Part shown: piece by piece, positions 1-5,995 of the stretch
How positions within the stretch are numbered: the stretch's first letter is position 1
Layout: each line of letters opens with the position of its first letter
Source of the DNA: Gammaproteobacteria bacterium
GTDB taxonomy: Bacteria; Pseudomonadota; Gammaproteobacteria; GCA-001735895
Length of the DNA stretch: 11,425 bases
Direction: 5' to 3'
Assembly: GCA_029864065.1 (NCBI GenBank)
Contig: JAOTUD010000040.1
Coordinates: 1 to 11,425 of the forward strand
Position numbers and translations under genes: made by a program
The notes under the pieces: model-generated
The model's input: the letters and a program-made list of their open reading frames with translations, nothing else
What the model was told of the DNA's origin: nothing
Databases searched by the model: none

Positions 1-2
1 CC

Positions 3-152
3 GGCAATGGCGGCCGGTTCGACTTTTTCAGTACCCACCCGGCCCCGGATAAACGAATAGAGAATCTGCGCAAACTCGTCCCGAAGATGATGCCTTACTA
101 CCAACAGGAGGGTGCGCGTCCCGTTTATCCGTTAAAATCGAGCCGGGGTTAG
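3..152 (+). CDS. M48-family metallopeptidase, C-terminal fragment
   Basis: This is the last 49 codons of a gene that begins outside the window and ends in TAG at 150-152. The peptide contains FFSTHPAPDKRIENLR followed by a short helix (KLVPKMMPYYQQ). That matches the conserved end of the catalytic domain of M48 zinc metallopeptidases of the YggG/LoiP and BepA type, where an S-T-H-P segment followed by R-I-x-N-L marks the last helix. Such proteins are usually periplasmic or membrane-attached and degrade misfolded envelope proteins. The HExxH zinc motif would lie upstream and cannot be checked here. The assignment rests on this one short motif. The gene has no visible functional link to the rest of the window. 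Confidence 0.72.
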   Translation, partial: GNGGRFDFFSTHPAPDKRIENLRKLVPKMMPYYQQEGARPVYPLKSSRG

Positions 153-255
153 AAACAAGGGCAGGCCACATTATCAGGTTGAGGAAATAACGTGGTCTGT
201 CTCCTGTGTACCAACTAGATACCGAGGTATTTTGGCGTGAGCCGGCCTGGCAATT

Positions 256-768
256 ATGCGAAAAAAGTGTAGAGAGCTACCTGACCTGGTCGCTGCATCG
301 GTAGCAATTATAGCGATCGCCCTATTCCCTGAATCCGCGGTTTCCGGCGACAGGACAAGTTACTACGAGCTGCAGCGATACAAGGTTCAGTATACGGAGG
401 AGATATTCAGATACTGTCTCGACTCCATAGGAAGAAATGATCCTGATTTGGGCTGGTGCATGAAACGGCAACAAAGGATAAAGGATAATATTCTGGCAAA
501 TGCCCTCGACGAATTGGGAAGGAATTCGCGGGCGATGGCCGTCTACGACGATTGTGTGGATTACTATCCGGTAAGCGGTGTTGCAAGAATTGGTGCCTGT
601 GTCGATGCGAGGCTAATTTTGCATCGCAAACTGGATGACGATGAGGCAGAGCAGGCGATATACCAGAAATGCGACGAAAAGTGGCGCAAGCACGGTTTTC
701 GGGCAGTCACGAATTGCTCGGTGCACGGAGCGAATTATTATCGAGACAAAGGCGAGTTCCGGGACTGA
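256..768 (+). CDS. Small exported protein with three paired-cysteine units, function unknown
   Basis: I do not recognise this 170-residue protein. Its N-terminus looks like a signal peptide or membrane anchor: basic residues 2-6, a hydrophobic run at about 11-25, and a possible cleavage site near A-V-S (28-30). The mature part is charged, with cysteines at 54/68, 100/115 and 139/154. Each pair sits in a similar unit of the form (I/V)-(F/Y)-x-x-C, then 13 or 14 residues, then C. This suggests a degenerate helical repeat, perhaps TPR- or Sel1-like, held by disulfides in the periplasm (inference). The ATG at 256 is the first ATG after the in-frame stop at 238-240, but the ribosome binding site is weak. 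The gene is less GC-rich than the clusters to its right. It lies 103 bases after the M48 fragment and may be an unrelated or acquired gene. Confidence 0.6.
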   Translation: MRKKCRELPDLVAASVAIIAIALFPESAVSGDRTSYYELQRYKVQYTEEIFRYCLDSIGRNDPDLGWCMKRQQRIKDNILANALDELGRNSRAMAVYDDCVDYYPVSGVARIGACVDARLILHRKLDDDEAEQAIYQKCDEKWRKHGFRAVTNCSVHGANYYRDKGEFRD

Positions 769-797
769 TGATTGCCCTTCCACGTGACTAGATACAA

Positions 798-880
798 GGA
801 TAGATCGATTTTCCATCGATAAAAGGGGAAATGAAAGGGGACATGCGACATGAAAGGGGATAGATCTATTTCCCATCTGT
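798..880. repeat. Diverged direct repeat with AAAGGGGA boxes (REP/RAYT-like intergenic element)
   Basis: Two 23-base copies lie 60 bases apart, at 798-820 and 858-880, and agree at 19 of 23 positions (GGATAGATCnATTTnCCATC core). Between them the box AAAGGGGA occurs at 822-829, 834-841 and again at 853-860. ATGAAAGGGGA is exact at 831-841 and 850-860, a 19-base step. The second copy contains the perfect palindrome ATAGATCTAT (860-869), and the first has ATCGAT boxes at 804-809 and 815-820 that can pair as a small hairpin. The composition recalls the GGGGACAGATCTATTT-type intergenic repeats I associate with RAYT transposase genes in gammaproteobacteria. No such gene is present here, so that link is inference. 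Confidence 0.5.
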
Positions 881-1122
881 CAGGTTCAGCATCGATACAT
901 GCTTGCTCATTAAAACTCTGCACCTCATTCGATCTCCAGCCACAAACTGACTACCGGTGAATACAGGCTGCCAGGGAGCAGATTCCCGCGAACAAATCTA
1001 CCAGGCCTTCGGCCAGGCCGTCTCCGATTTTGCTGCAAGAGACGAATCCGGGCACAAAAATGCAGATCTTTGAATCGTTATCGTTAGAGTTGTCTTGAAA
1101 CATTTTTTGATCTGAAAAAGGC

Positions 1123-1177
1123 GGGGGCAGTTTACTTAATTGGGATTGAAATTTTGCGATATAAGTAAACTGTCCTC
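1123..1177. repeat. Inverted repeat with 16-base arms (GGGGACAGTTTACTTA type)
   Basis: The arms at 1123-1138 and 1162-1177 are complementary at 14 of 16 positions, and the other two are G-T pairs. They enclose a 23-base spacer. In RNA this would form a stable stem of 16 pairs. There is no T-run after it, so it is not an ordinary intrinsic terminator. The arm sequence (GnGGnCAGTTTACTTA) resembles intergenic repeats known beside REP-associated tyrosine transposases, which points to a mobilised or relic element rather than a gene-specific regulator (inference). Confidence 0.55.
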
Positions 1178-1212
1178 GGATATCCGTAAGCGTCCGTTAT
1201 GAAGGAGGTTCA

Positions 1213-1281
1213 ATGACTAGTGTCGTTCTTGTTGTAATACGGTGTTCTGTTTGGTTTTTTGCCTGGAACCGGTTCGGTTAG
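1213..1281 (+). CDS. Possible 22-residue hydrophobic micro-ORF
   Basis: An ATG at 1213 is preceded by AAGGAGG at 1202-1208, one of the strongest Shine-Dalgarno matches in the window, though only 4 bases separate it from the ATG. The frame runs 22 codons to TAG at 1279-1281. The peptide is very hydrophobic, starting MTSVVLVVIRCSVWFFAW, and could be one membrane span. It begins 35 bases after the inverted repeat at 1123-1177 and its stop overlaps the convergent minus-strand gene by a few bases. A leader or membrane micropeptide is possible, but so is a chance combination of a good ribosome binding site and a short frame. No family is recognised. Confidence 0.25.
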   Translation: MTSVVLVVIRCSVWFFAWNRFG

Positions 1282-2582
1282 CTGAATTGCTCGACCATTT
1301 TCGCGCGCACCCGCCAGGCCTGGGTGTCGGTGTTGGTCTCGATATCATCTAGCGTTACCACCTGTCCCTGCCTGATTTCGCGGCCGAGCCTGGCGTCGCT
1401 GGCGAGCCCGATCGGCAGGGCGCGCATCGCGACGCTGGCGCTCGCCGGGATCAGCTTGCCCCAGACGGTATAACCGCCTTCGCCGTCGAGGATTTCACCC
1501 GGCTTAAGGTCGCGCTTGGCGACGGCCGCCACGTCCCCGTTGAAACCAACCGGCGCGCCGGTCGGCTGGCCGCGCAGCGCGGCGCTCAGGATGGAGATGT
1601 TCAGTTCCAGCCCGATCAGGTGGAAAGGTTTGAACATCGCCGAGTAGCGGCCGCTGTCGTCGGTGTTCATGCCGTACTGCCTGAAGCAGGCCGCGGCGTA
1701 GGCGTTGGGCGCCTCGAACACGCAGTAGACGCCCCAGCGCAGGTCACGAGGCACGGGCTCGCCGTTGCGCTCCAGGCTCGACACGACTTCGACCTGACCG
1801 GAGAATTCCAGCTGGCCGCCGGCGCTGGCGGGCCGCAGTACCTGTGCCAGGTCGTCGGCGCCGCAGGGCGGGAAGGCGAGGCCGTCGCTCGGCGCCTGCA
1901 GGTCGGCCGCGTTCGCGATCGCGGCCATTTCGATCGCCGACTTGGTGCCGTCGAGAAACGAGTTGAACATCTGGCTGCGCATGCCGGCCGCGGCGGCCTG
2001 TTCCGCGCTGAGACCGTAATGCGACCAGACCGTGTCCGGCGTCGACTGGTGGTAGCTCGGCAGGTACTTGGTGCCCTTGCCGGCGGCGACGACGTGGAAT
2101 CCGCAGCAGCGCGCCCAGTCGACCATTTCCATGGTCAGCGCGGGTTGATCGCCGTAAGCCATCGAGTAAACCACGCCGGCCTGGCGCGCGCGTGACGCAA
2201 GCAGGGGACCCGCCAGCACGTCGGCCTCGACGTTGACCATGACCACGTGCTTGCCATGTTCGATGCACAGCAGCGCATGCCTGATGCCGGCCGCCGGGTG
2301 ACCGGTGGCCTCGACCACGACATCCACGTTGTCGCCGCGGATCATCGTCTCGGCATCCTCGGTGAATTCGCAGGCGGCAACCCGCGTGTCGTCCCAGCCG
2401 GCCTCGGCGCAGCGTGCTTGCGCCGCCGCGGGATCCAGGTCGGCGATCGTGGTCACCACGAGCCCCGGGCTGGTCGGCACCTGCGACAGGAACATCGAAC
2501 CGAACTTACCGGCGCCGATCAGTCCGACCCTGACCGGATTGTTGTCGGCTTCGCGTTGCAGCAGTGACGAGTAAAGATACAT
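1278..2582 (-). CDS. Homoserine dehydrogenase-like NAD(P)-binding protein with C-terminal SAF domain (COG4091 type)
   Basis: The 434-residue protein starts with a short helix and then a Rossmann nucleotide-binding fold with the GxGxxG motif GAGKFG at residues 23-28 and an acidic stretch after the second strand (IADLD, 47-51). A central region includes NVEADVLAGPLL (117-128), YGDQPAL (143-149) and DGTKSAIEM (211-219). The C-terminal part, about 349-414, is a SAF domain (VAKRDLKPGEILDGEGG, then a second strand set up to LDDIE). This arrangement matches the family called predicted homoserine dehydrogenase with SAF domain. Its members are often mislabelled as FlgA because of the SAF part. It is probably a cytoplasmic oxidoreductase acting on a small hydroxy- or oxo-acid, but the true substrate is not known to me. 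It lies 37 bases downstream of the PhyH gene and is likely co-transcribed. The ATG fits the usual family start, but no clear ribosome binding site is seen. Confidence 0.82.
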   Translation of the reverse strand: MYLYSSLLQREADNNPVRVGLIGAGKFGSMFLSQVPTSPGLVVTTIADLDPAAAQARCAEAGWDDTRVAACEFTEDAETMIRGDNVDVVVEATGHPAAGIRHALLCIEHGKHVVMVNVEADVLAGPLLASRARQAGVVYSMAYGDQPALTMEMVDWARCCGFHVVAAGKGTKYLPSYHQSTPDTVWSHYGLSAEQAAAAGMRSQMFNSFLDGTKSAIEMAAIANAADLQAPSDGLAFPPCGADDLAQVLRPASAGGQLEFSGQVEVVSSLERNGEPVPRDLRWGVYCVFEAPNAYAAACFRQYGMNTDDSGRYSAMFKPFHLIGLELNISILSAALRGQPTGAPVGFNGDVAAVAKRDLKPGEILDGEGGYTVWGKLIPASASVAMRALPIGLASDARLGREIRQGQVVTLDDIETNTDTQAWRVRAKMVEQFS

Positions 2583-2619
2583 GATGAGTCCGGGTTGAGG
2601 GCTTGAACCCTATGGCTGG

Positions 2620-3399
2620 TCAGGCGACCAGTTCCGCGAGGGTGTCGTCCGCGAGCGGCTCGATCGGCGAAAAGTCGCGGTGCGCGACCCACTCGGGGCG
2701 CTTGAACTGGCGGATATGATTATCCACGTGGCATAGCGACAGGTAGACGATGGTGCGATCCATCGGGCTGATGTTGGGCGGGCTGGCGTGCACCAGCAGG
2801 CTCGAAAACATCAACATCGAGCCCGCGTCCCCGGTCGGCGCCACGCAGCCTCCTTCTTGGTAAAGCCGGGTCACGGTGTCGCGGTCCAGGGTCCACAGCG
2901 GGTAGCTCGTGGTTTCGAGGTCGTGCCCGGCCTCGACGACGCCGTGCCGGTGGCTGCCCGGAAGGAAGATAAGCGGGCCGTTGGCCGCGGTGACATCGTC
3001 CAGAAACACGGCGATGTTCATCGCGCGCGGCTCGGGCATCAGGTCGTCGCGCGCCCAGGTGCCGTAATCCTGGTGCCACTGCCAGACGTCACCGTCGAAC
3101 GCGGCCTTGGCGTTGACCTTGTACTGGTGCATGTAAACCGGGCCGTCGAGCAGCTGCATCACCGGACCGATCAGGCGCGGGTGCGCGCCGAGGCGTCGGA
3201 ACGCGTCGTTGTAGGTATGGGCCGCGAAAGCGGTGCGCGCGACGCCTGACTTTTCGCGCCATACTTCTTCGCGCTGCTGCTGGTAGACGTCGATAGCCGC
3301 CTGTTTCAGCACCCGGGTTTCGTCGGCGCTGAAGGCATTCGGGAAAAACAGGTATCCGCTTTGTTCGAATTCGTGGACTTGCTGTGCGCTGAGTTGCAT
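2620..3399 (-). CDS. Phytanoyl-CoA dioxygenase (PhyH)-family Fe(II)/2-oxoglutarate oxygenase, EctD-like
   Basis: At 259 residues this fits a compact PhyH-type enzyme that hydroxylates a small substrate using Fe(II), O2 and 2-oxoglutarate. The iron ligands are visible: H109 and D111 in WQWHQDYGTW, and H204 in LLVHASPPN. R215 (MDRTIVYLS) is placed to bind the 2-oxoglutarate carboxylate. The run from WHQDYGTW through DLMPEPRAMNIAVFLDD to NGPLIFLPGSH (141-150) follows the spacing of ectoine 5-hydroxylase (EctD) closely. No ectoine synthesis or uptake gene is nearby, so I would not call it EctD. The SAF-domain dehydrogenase follows 37 bases downstream, suggesting hydroxylation and then oxidation of one compound (inference). 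The cytoplasmic location is inferred from the lack of a signal peptide. The start ATG agrees with the usual PhyH N-terminus (FEQSGYLFFPNAF). Confidence 0.87.
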   Translation of the reverse strand: MQLSAQQVHEFEQSGYLFFPNAFSADETRVLKQAAIDVYQQQREEVWREKSGVARTAFAAHTYNDAFRRLGAHPRLIGPVMQLLDGPVYMHQYKVNAKAAFDGDVWQWHQDYGTWARDDLMPEPRAMNIAVFLDDVTAANGPLIFLPGSHRHGVVEAGHDLETTSYPLWTLDRDTVTRLYQEGGCVAPTGDAGSMLMFSSLLVHASPPNISPMDRTIVYLSLCHVDNHIRQFKRPEWVAHRDFSPIEPLADDTLAELVA

Positions 3400-3437
3400 C
3401 GACAGGGACCCTGGTTGTTGTTCAGATCAGGCTGGTC

Positions 3438-3466
3438 ATTCTACTCTCGATTACGGCGATTTTACA
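3438..3466 (-). promoter_or_regulatory. Weak candidate sigma70 promoter for the PhyH gene
   Basis: On the minus strand the hexamer TAGAAT (3438-3443, 5 of 6 matches to TATAAT) lies about 39 bases upstream of the PhyH start. Seventeen bases further upstream is TGTAAA (3461-3466), which matches TTGACA at only 3 of 6 positions. The 215 bases between psiE and this gene contain nothing else I can call, so a promoter here is expected. This particular one is tentative. Confidence 0.25.
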
Positions 3467-3614
3467 GTTGTGGCCGAGGCGGTGGATTCCCGGATTGCCA
3501 ACGCAATGTTGGGCCATTGTCGACTGCCCTGGCACGATTATGCCGCTGCGTGATGCCTCGGTCGGATCCATTTCGCGCCAGGAATACGCGGGCATTAGGT
3601 ATCGGGATTCTGGT

Positions 3615-4070
3615 TTAGCCTTTGCCGTCACTGTCCAGGCTGAGCGCGGGGTAACGGGACGATCCGAAGCGCACCACCAGGTTGGCCAGGGCCAGCAACA
3701 GGATCGAGCCGGCTATGTAGACAATGCCCAGGGTCGGCTCGTGATGAGCCTGGACGTCGCCGATCAGCATACGCGTCAATACGGTAATCGCGATATAGAT
3801 CATAAACCGGATCGGCATATGGTTGGTCTTGAAATAAATGCCGACCATGGCGCCGAGTTCCAGGTAGATAAACAGCAGCAGGATATCGGGGATCGATGCC
3901 CCGCCTTTTGCCGTCATGTCGATAAATGCCACCAACGCCGACCAGACGATCGAGCCGCCTATCGCAAACAGCGCCACGTAATGGAACAGGTCGACCATCA
4001 GGTTACCGAAAGAATCGGAGAACCGGTGGATCTTTTCGTTTAAAGCCGTGGGTTTCAGGGATTTTTCCAC
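3615..4070 (-). CDS. psiE: PsiE-family inner-membrane protein
   Basis: The 151-residue protein has four hydrophobic segments at about 26-50, 60-80, 88-104 and 113-134. The core LFIYLELGAMVGIYF (66-80) followed by HMPIRFMIYIAITVLTR (84-100) and the acid in LIGD matches the conserved heart of PsiE, the phosphate-starvation-inducible membrane protein of E. coli, which is slightly shorter (136 residues). The molecular function of the family is unsettled. The start is GTG (complement of 4068-4070) with GAGG about 8 bases upstream, which supports this start. It is the first minus-strand gene of the divergent region, and a 215-base gap to the PhyH gene makes co-transcription uncertain. No Pho box was identified upstream, so phosphate control here is not shown. 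Confidence 0.85.
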   Translation of the reverse strand: MEKSLKPTALNEKIHRFSDSFGNLMVDLFHYVALFAIGGSIVWSALVAFIDMTAKGGASIPDILLLFIYLELGAMVGIYFKTNHMPIRFMIYIAITVLTRMLIGDVQAHHEPTLGIVYIAGSILLLALANLVVRFGSSRYPALSLDSDGKG

Positions 4071-4337
4071 GTGGGTATCCTCAGCCAGATAGAATTGTTG
4101 TGTCGAGCCGGTCTAACACGGGTCTATGCGCGGCAAATTTCCCGGAAACTCTAGAGTATTCATGCCGGGATGGCAATTCGGCAAGCCCGAAATGATGAGG
4201 CAAACTCGACATTTCGTCGTTTCGACCAAGGGTCGCGCAGGGCGGCATGCCGAATTGATTGCGTCTGATAATTCGGTTATCTTGCCGGCAAGGGCGTCAA
4301 TATTAATCCAAACAGCGCCATTAAACCGGAGAGGATC
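4071..4337. promoter_or_regulatory. Divergent intergenic control region between psiE and tctC
   Basis: This 267-base region separates the leftward and rightward arms and must hold promoters for both. A plus-strand candidate is TTGATT (4255-4260), 17 bases, TATCTT (4278-4283), each 4 of 6 to consensus. Two 10-base arms, CAATTCGGCA (4174-4183) and TGCCGAATTG (4248-4257), form a perfect inverted repeat, and AATTCGG recurs at 4270-4276. A 12-base palindrome CTTGCCGGCAAG at 4281-4292 overlaps the putative -10 and start site. The right arm overlaps the putative -35. Such placement suits a repressor or activator (inference), but no regulator gene is in the window. The open frames on both strands here lack ribosome binding sites and recognisable sequence. 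Confidence 0.4.
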
Positions 4338-5327
4338 ATGAATAATCAAAATCGTCGTTTATTTCTCAAACTGACCGCCGCGGGTCTCGCCGCCGCGGGA
4401 ATGCCAGCGCTGAGTTATGGCGCCGGTTTTCCAGAGCGCACCATCAAGGTTTTTATCCCGACCCGAGCCGGGGGCGGCGCGGATCGCAACTTCCGTAACT
4501 TCGGCGGCGTCTGGAAAGATTACCTCGGCGTCGAGCTGGAGCCGTCGTTTTATCCAGGGGCCGCCGGCCGCGTCGGCTACGAGACCTACATGGGTAAGGC
4601 CGAGGACGACTGCCATGACCTGATTTTTGGCAATATGGGGCCCGAAGTTCTGAACTGGGTGGTCAAGAAACCGAATTTTTCGCTGGATGACTACTTTTAT
4701 TTCCTGATGGTAGATGCCGACCCCGGCTGCGTATTTATCAGTGAAAAAAGTTCCATGAAAACCCTCGATGATGTCGTCGCCGAAGGCAAGAAACGTACCC
4801 TGACCGTGGCCACCAGCCGCCTCGCGCATCCCGCTTCGCTGGGCATGCTGGTACTGGCGAACAAGACCGGAATGAAGGTGAACCTGATTCCGCTGTCGGG
4901 CGGCAAAAACACGCGTAACGGCGTGCTCACCGGCGAGGTAGACCTGGGTGTGCTGCCGGTCACCACGGCGATGGGCAGAAAGGGAATAAAGGTACTCGGG
5001 TTGTTCGACGAGCGGAACCTGGTGCCCGAGGATGCGCCGGGTGCGGTATTGATCAATACCGAGTACAAGCTCGGTATCCCGCCGTTAGCCGCAGGCGCAC
5101 GCGCTTTCGGCATCAAGACGGCGGCGGCCGAGAAGTATCCCGATCGTTTCGACAAGTTGCGCGAGACCGGCATGAAGGTATTTACCGATCCGGCTTATAA
5201 GGAAGCGGTTACCAAGGGCAAGGGTTCCTGGGCGCTTATTGCGCCAGGTGGCATCGCCGAATGCCGCAAATATGTCGACAACATCACCGCGCTGGGCCAG
5301 GAATATCGCGGCCTGCTGACCGGCTAG
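4338..5327 (+). CDS. tctC: Tripartite tricarboxylate transporter substrate-binding protein (TctC/Bug family)
   Basis: The 329-residue protein is the periplasmic receptor of a TTT transporter. It captures a small, usually carboxylated, solute and delivers it to TctAB. The N-terminus has a twin-arginine signal, NRRLFLK at 5-11 (close to the S/T-R-R-x-F-L-K consensus), then a hydrophobic stretch to about residue 29 (ALSYGA). The mature part starts FPERTIKVFIPTRAGGGADR, the family's first beta strand and ligand loop. GAAGRVGYETY matches the second conserved loop, where most members have G-A-G-G. The middle and C-terminal parts, including SGGKNTRNGVLTGEVDLGV, fit the second lobe. The start ATG has GGAGAGG just upstream. 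It heads the tctCBA genes; the substrate cannot be read from the sequence. Length is normal for the family (about 320-330). Confidence 0.92.
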   Translation: MNNQNRRLFLKLTAAGLAAAGMPALSYGAGFPERTIKVFIPTRAGGGADRNFRNFGGVWKDYLGVELEPSFYPGAAGRVGYETYMGKAEDDCHDLIFGNMGPEVLNWVVKKPNFSLDDYFYFLMVDADPGCVFISEKSSMKTLDDVVAEGKKRTLTVATSRLAHPASLGMLVLANKTGMKVNLIPLSGGKNTRNGVLTGEVDLGVLPVTTAMGRKGIKVLGLFDERNLVPEDAPGAVLINTEYKLGIPPLAAGARAFGIKTAAAEKYPDRFDKLRETGMKVFTDPAYKEAVTKGKGSWALIAPGGIAECRKYVDNITALGQEYRGLLTG

Positions 5328-5351
5328 AATCGACTTACCCCTGCCAACTCT

Positions 5352-5377
5352 GCTCCCGGGTGACGAAGCCCGGGAGC
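5352..5377 (+). terminator. GC-rich hairpin between tctC and tctB (attenuator or mRNA stabiliser)
   Basis: GCTCCCGGG (5352-5360) and CCCGGGAGC (5369-5377) form a perfect 9-pair stem with an 8-base loop, 25 bases after the tctC stop. No T-run follows, so full intrinsic termination is unlikely. Hairpins after the binding-protein gene of a transporter operon commonly protect that part of the message or reduce read-through, giving more binding protein than membrane protein. That role is inferred here. Confidence 0.5.
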
Positions 5378-5476
5378 GTCGGGCTGAGCGTCTCGCGACT
5401 TCGAGCGCGCGATAGATCAGGCATTACGATCTTGCGTTTTTACTGACCGCAAACTTAAGAATTCACGGTGAACCGG

Positions 5477-5992
5477 ATGCAACAGGATCCACAACACGAA
5501 GCGCGCAACATACTGCCCGATTGCATTATTCCGGCACTCGCGCTGGTTTTCACCGTTTATTACCTGACCACGATAACCGAGGTCCCGTGGATATCGCAGG
5601 CCAGTGCGATCGTTGTCAGCGGCCTGTTGTCGATGGCCATCGTCGCGTTCATCATTCGCAGCGTATGGCGGATCCGCCGGCGCCGTGAAACGCTGCGGTT
5701 ACAGGGATCGCTGCAGGCCGTGCTCGGATACGTGCCCACCAGCAGCCGGCGTATCGGCTTACTCGCCCTCGCGGTCGCCTATGTCTGGTTCATCGATAGC
5801 CTGGGATTCACGCTGACCACGTTAATCTTCGTGTTTGCCGCGATCGTCCTGTTGTCGTCGCTGGCCAACTGGAAAAACGCGTTGATCATTTCCGTATCAA
5901 GCTCGGTGATCGGCTATATCGTGTTTCTTTATTTTTTCAAAACGCGGTTCCCGACCGGTCCGATCGAGGACTGGCTCAAGAGCGTGCTGTAG
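5477..5992 (+). CDS. tctB: Tripartite tricarboxylate transporter small membrane subunit (TctB)
   Basis: This is the small membrane subunit of the TTT transporter, which pairs with TctA in the inner membrane. Using the ATG at 5477 it has 171 residues; an in-frame GTG at 5468 would add three. I prefer the ATG because GGTGA at 5467-5471 sits 5 bases before it, while the GTG has only a poor ribosome binding site. Hydrophobic segments lie at about 13-33, 43-65, 92-109, 111-129 and 134-154, with a basic loop (RIRRRRETLR) after the second. The end (FKTRFPTGPIEDWL) matches the family's usual C-terminus. TctB proteins are poorly conserved, so the call also relies on its place between tctC and tctA. 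The gap to tctA is 3 bases. Confidence 0.88.
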   Translation: MQQDPQHEARNILPDCIIPALALVFTVYYLTTITEVPWISQASAIVVSGLLSMAIVAFIIRSVWRIRRRRETLRLQGSLQAVLGYVPTSSRRIGLLALAVAYVWFIDSLGFTLTTLIFVFAAIVLLSSLANWKNALIISVSSSVIGYIVFLYFFKTRFPTGPIEDWLKSVL

Positions 5993-5995
5993 GTC

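Larger units (their letters stand above)
769..1277. other. 509-base repeat-bearing intergenic region, AT-richer than its surroundings
   Basis: No convincing full-length gene is visible here. The stretch holds a pair of diverged direct repeats (798-880), an inverted repeat (1123-1177) and a possible micro-ORF (1213-1281). A 38-codon open segment at 957-1073 starts at GTG and ends in TGA. Its second half (REQIYQAFGQAVSDFAAR) reads like real protein, so it could be the remnant of a decayed gene, but I could not match it to a family. The short minus-strand open frames over 613-923 are translations of the repeats and were not called as genes. Confidence 0.6.

Noticed and set aside
798..880. CRISPR array
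   Set aside because: There are only two diverged copies with different internal repeats and no regular spacers or cas genes.
738..923. Minus-strand frames with WEIDLSPF / WKIDLSLY-like segments
   Set aside because: The apparent peptide repeat is only the translation of the duplicated intergenic DNA repeat at 798-880.
1620..2195. Plus-strand open frame of 191 codons
   Set aside because: It is antisense to the SAF-domain dehydrogenase, which has clear Rossmann and SAF motifs.
2620..3399. Naming the PhyH protein EctD (ectoine hydroxylase)
   Set aside because: Motif spacing is similar, but no ectoine genes are nearby and substrate-binding residues were not verified.
3422..3631. Minus-strand open frame of 69 codons between psiE and the PhyH gene
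   Set aside because: It overlaps the psiE end, has no recognisable sequence and no convincing ribosome binding site.
4126..4341. Plus-strand open frame of 71 codons in the psiE-tctC gap
   Set aside because: It has no ribosome binding site, overlaps the likely promoter and the tctC start, and has no family resemblance.
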